Of a stretch of DNA of 64,000 nucleotides, positions 61,786 to 64,000 are shown piece by piece (position 1 is the stretch's first letter; the number at the start of each line of letters is the position of its first letter). The notes below the pieces were generated by a model. It was not told where the DNA came from, did no database searches, and worked only from the letters and a program-made list of their open reading frames with translations. Source of the stretch: Acidobacteriota bacterium (GTDB lineage: Bacteria > Acidobacteriota > Vicinamibacteria > Vicinamibacterales > UBA2999); contig JAKFYH010000023.1 in NCBI GenBank assembly GCA_021730945.1, forward strand, positions 99,937 to 163,936. Reading direction: 5' to 3'. The translations under genes were made by a program, and so were the position numbers.

Positions 61786-62795
61786 AACTGGACCGCGAGC
61801 CACTCGGCCACCACCTTGGTGCCGGCGTTGCGCTCGAGCGCCGTCAAGGCGCGGTCGACCGCGCCAAATGCGGTGCGCGCGCGATCGCCGGCAAAGCTGC
61901 GCGCCAGCGCCGACAAGTCGCCGCTGATCGCGGGATTGGCCAGCACTCGCTGGTCGGCGCCGGAATTGAGCACTTCAATGTCGCGCAACATCGACGCCGT
62001 GAGCCGCAACACCGCGGCGAGGTCGGCACGTTCTTCCTTCTTCGACAGTCCGGCCACCACGTTCGACGCGCTTTGCAGGCGGGCCGGGATGTCGGCGCGG
62101 CCGGAGGTTTGCTGGAGGAGGCGCATGGCCAGGTCGCGCAGGCTGCCGATGTCGAGGTCCGACAGCGCCAGCGCCTGGCCGATGCTGCCGTCGGCCAGCG
62201 GCGCGGCTGCACGGGCCTCGCCTTCGGCCTGGCCGTGATCGCGAACCAGCGCCTCGGCGACTTCGGCCGCCGTCAGCCGCCCGAACCGCAGGCGCATGCA
62301 CCGCGAGCGGACCGTGGGCAGCAGCACGCCCGGCACGGCGGTGGTCAGGATGAAGACCGTCCCTGGCGGCGGCTCTTCGAGATTCTTCAGCAGCGAGTTC
62401 TGCGCCGCGGTCTCCAGCGTGTCGGCGTCGCGAATCAGGATGGCCCGGCGCTTGCCTTCAAACGGCCGAAAGCCGGTGTCGCGCAGCGCGTCGCGAACCA
62501 CATCAATCTTGATCGAGGCACGGTCGTCGGGCTCGAGGGCAATCACGTCGACGTGCACGTGGCGGGCCGTACGGTCGCACGCCCGGCAGCGGCCGCAGGC
62601 GTCGAAGGGCAGCCCATTCGGATCGCGGACCGGCTCGAGGCAGTTGAGCGCCTGGGCGGTAGCTCGCGCCACCCGCCATTTGCCGACGCCGGGCGGCCCG
62701 GCAAACAGCAACGTCGGCGGCAACGACTCGCGGTCGATCGCCCGGGAAATCAGGGCCGTCAATCGCCGGTGACCGATGACGTCGCGTAGGGACAT
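61782..62795 (-). CDS. holB: DNA polymerase III delta' subunit-like clamp-loader ATPase
   Basis: The 337-residue protein has LLFAGPPGVGKWRVAR as a Walker A-like loop with Trp after GK, CGRCRACD cysteines of the clamp-loader zinc site, IRDADTLETAAQNSLLKNLEE and RSRCMRLRF. It fits HolB (delta'), whose ATP site is often inactive, better than DnaX. ATG start; first gene of the leftward group. Confidence 0.88.
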   Translation of the reverse strand: MSLRDVIGHRRLTALISRAIDRESLPPTLLFAGPPGVGKWRVARATAQALNCLEPVRDPNGLPFDACGRCRACDRTARHVHVDVIALEPDDRASIKIDVVRDALRDTGFRPFEGKRRAILIRDADTLETAAQNSLLKNLEEPPPGTVFILTTAVPGVLLPTVRSRCMRLRFGRLTAAEVAEALVRDHGQAEGEARAAAPLADGSIGQALALSDLDIGSLRDLAMRLLQQTSGRADIPARLQSASNVVAGLSKKEERADLAAVLRLTASMLRDIEVLNSGADQRVLANPAISGDLSALARSFAGDRARTAFGAVDRALTALERNAGTKVVAEWLAVQL

Positions 62796-62819
62796 GAGAC
62801 TGGTTGATGATAGCGTCTA

Positions 62820-62848
62820 CCCACCGTAGCGCAATGCGCGAAGGTGGG
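62820..62848. repeat. REP-like imperfect palindrome
   Basis: CCCACC (62820-62825) pairs with GGTGGG (62843-62848), and inside it GCGC pairs with GCGC across AAT. The core CACCGTAGCGCAATGCGCG has the look of dispersed REP elements. A few T residues follow, but it lies upstream of both neighbouring transcripts, so a terminator role is doubtful. A second element with the related start CCGCCGTAGC begins near 62922. Confidence 0.45.
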
Positions 62849-62863
62849 TTTCTCGACTAGGCA

Positions 62864-62893
62864 TTGACCAACTGGCGCCTGGCTGGCTACAAT
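62864..62893 (+). promoter_or_regulatory. Promoter of tRNA-Val
   Basis: TTGACC and TACAAT, 18 bases apart, lie about 70 bases before the tRNA-Val gene on the plus strand, close to the housekeeping consensus. Confidence 0.65.
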
Positions 62894-62961
62894 CGGATGT
62901 TTGCCGGGTGCCGGGCTTGCCCCGCCGTAGCTTGCGCGGCAAGACCAGCGCGAGCCAAAGC

Positions 62962-63037
62962 GGGCGGTTAGCTCAGTTGGTAGAGCACCGGCTTTACACG
63001 CCGGCTGTCACAGGTTCGAGCCCTGTACCGCCCACCA
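62962..63037 (+). tRNA. tRNA-Val (anticodon TAC)
   Basis: Acceptor stem GGGCGGT pairs perfectly with ACCGCCC; D arm GCTC/GAGC; anticodon stem CCGGC/GCCGG around loop TTTACAC gives anticodon TAC (Val); T arm ACAGG-TTCGAGC-CCTGT; the CCA end is encoded. 76 bases, standard form. Confidence 0.96.
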
Positions 63038-63049
63038 ATCACAGATTCA

Positions 63050-63200
63050 GGGAATCTCGTGGTTTCGTGATGTGGTGATGTGGTGATCGGGTTTGTGATC
63101 GGTTGATCTGGCGATTTGGTGATCGGTCTGGTTGATGTGGTGATCGTTGGTGCGGTGACAAGCACTGGCGGGCAAAATCCCCAAATCACAAGATCCCCAA
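63050..63200. repeat. Degenerate GTGAT-type repeats between the two tRNA genes
   Basis: The spacer is made of many short imperfect copies such as GTGATGTGGTGAT, TGGCGATTTGGTGATC and, near the end, the inverted type CCCCAAATC. It resembles the 16-bp repeats at 53.48 kb. I see no gene in it; an antisense open frame here reads through both tRNAs and is not real. Confidence 0.6.
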
Positions 63201-63222
63201 ATCCCAAAATCCGATTTCGATC

Positions 63223-63299
<77 letters not shown>

Positions 63300-63331
63300 C
63301 TTAACTCGCGCTAGATCAACGACTTGCCGGT

Positions 63332-63937
63332 CTAGCGATCCGCCGTCTCCAGAATGTCTCCACGACTGGAGGAGACGCGCGGTTCATCCAGAAGACGAAT
63401 AGCTGCGTCGAGCGCCGCCGGACTCAGGTGCATGTAGCGCTGCGTCGTTGAGAGATCCTGGTGCCCTGCGAGCTCTTGAATGGCTCTCGCCGGTGCGCCG
63501 CGCATCGCCAGGTGCGAACAGAACGTATGGCGAAGTCGATGCGCTCCAGAAACCGCGACGCCGGCCCTCTTGGCAGCCCGGCGCACGTGGTCGCCAACCA
63601 TCTCCTGGATCAACGGTGATCCATCTCGCTGACACAACACACGAGTTGCCTTGAGATGGCGATGATCCCGCAATGCTGCCGCCAATCGAATCGTCATCGG
63701 CACGTACCGCAGCCGTCCGCCCTTAGGCACTGTGACGTGACCTCGCCACTCTGAGCGCTGGACACAGAGTTGGCGCTTGCGTAGATCCACATCGCTCCAC
63801 TCGAGCGCGATGATTTCCCCACATCGCAAACCTGCATCGCCGCCAAGCAACGCGACGAGGTAAGTCGCCGGATTGAGCTTGACCCGATTTCGTGGACACC
63901 TTCCGAAAGGTGGATACGATGGCACGTATGGGATCAA
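63332..63937 (-). pseudogene. Tyrosine recombinase/phage-type integrase, N-terminus removed by IS insertion
   Basis: The catalytic half remains: AGLRCGEIIALEW carries the first Arg, HRLRHTFCSHL the His-x-x-Arg, ELAGHQDLSTTQRYMHLSP the late His and the nucleophile Tyr. The reading frame upstream of residue ~22 runs into IS end sequence near 63880, and the N-terminal DNA-binding domain is missing, so the gene is broken. Such integrases insert islands into tRNA 3' ends; tRNA-Asp lies immediately beyond its stop. Confidence 0.8.
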
Positions 63938-64000
63938 GCAAGGCCGGCCGACGAGTCCGGCGGCAGTTCAGTGACGAGTTTCGAGCCGGCGCCGTTCGGC
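63880..64000 (+). mobile_element. Left end of an IS3-like element (partial)
   Basis: Sequence starting TGACCCGATTTCGTGGACAC, inside the integrase frame, looks like the terminal inverted repeat of an IS3-type element, followed 41 bases later by the transposase start. The right end is outside the window, so target duplication cannot be checked. Confidence 0.6.
63921..64000 (+). CDS. IS3-family transposase OrfA (N-terminal part)
   Basis: The 26 visible residues include RRVRRQFSDEFRAGAVR, matching the helix-turn-helix start of IS3-type OrfA proteins (R-R-x-F-T/S-D/E-E-F-K/R-x-x-A-V). It starts at ATG with AAGGTGG upstream; an ATG nine bases later is also possible. The gene continues past the window edge. 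Confidence 0.75.

Overview
The window is high-GC bacterial chromosome, densely packed and almost entirely coding on the minus strand. Gene content, start/stop overlaps and GC bias suggest an environmental bacterium, possibly Acidobacteriota (Vicinamibacteria-like). That placement is an impression from style; no 16S rRNA or other phylogenetic marker was analysed.

Layout, right to left in the direction of minus-strand transcription. (1) 63.3-64.0 kb: a tyrosine-integrase gene next to tRNA-Asp, cut by the left end of an IS3-type element whose orfA runs off the window. (2) 62.96-63.3 kb: tRNA-Val(TAC) and tRNA-Asp(GTC), separated by degenerate repeats. (3) 59.6-62.8 kb: holB, pdxA, smpB and an RmlD-like reductase, overlapping end to end, where housekeeping genes lead into sugar-nucleotide genes. 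(4) 40.8-59.6 kb: sugar-nucleotide and polysaccharide genes: RmlA, a hydroxyacid dehydrogenase, three epimerases/dehydratases, SDR, transketolase, aldehyde dehydrogenase, hydrolysing UDP-GlcNAc 2-epimerase, acyltransferase 3, three multi-pass membrane proteins, a CMP-nonulosonate synthetase, an EPS-type winged-helix regulator and an FAD oxidoreductase. A TATAAT promoter with three identical-architecture palindromes (GTTCA-N5-TGAAC) lies at 56.53-56.62 kb. (5) 38.2-40.8 kb: two plus-strand genes, a GT4 glycosyltransferase and a GT39-like membrane protein. (6) 1-38.2 kb: about 34 minus-strand genes, nearly all joined by ATGA, GTGA or TGATG overlaps, apparently one very long translationally coupled operon. 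It encodes a SxtJ/DUF5989/carbamoyltransferase set, a Wzm/Wzt ABC exporter, glycosyltransferases, sugar-modifying enzymes and a second Wzt.

The most interesting block is 10.8-17.6 kb. An APS-kinase-like protein, a PEP-synthase-like protein with a catalytic His domain, a class I glutamine amidotransferase and a LicC-like nucleotidyltransferase match, in families and sizes, the four Campylobacter jejuni enzymes that build activated phosphoramidate for O-methyl phosphoramidate (MeOPN) capsule decoration (Cj1415-Cj1418). Here the nucleotidyltransferase is fused in frame to a SAM methyltransferase, and a sulfotransferase-like protein adjoins, a candidate transferase for the 3'-phospho-CDP-amidate donor. 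I infer that this organism decorates an exported surface glycan with (methyl) phosphoramidate as well as carbamoyl, amide and acyl groups. A C-terminal beta-rich module is shared by three otherwise unrelated proteins of the same operon.
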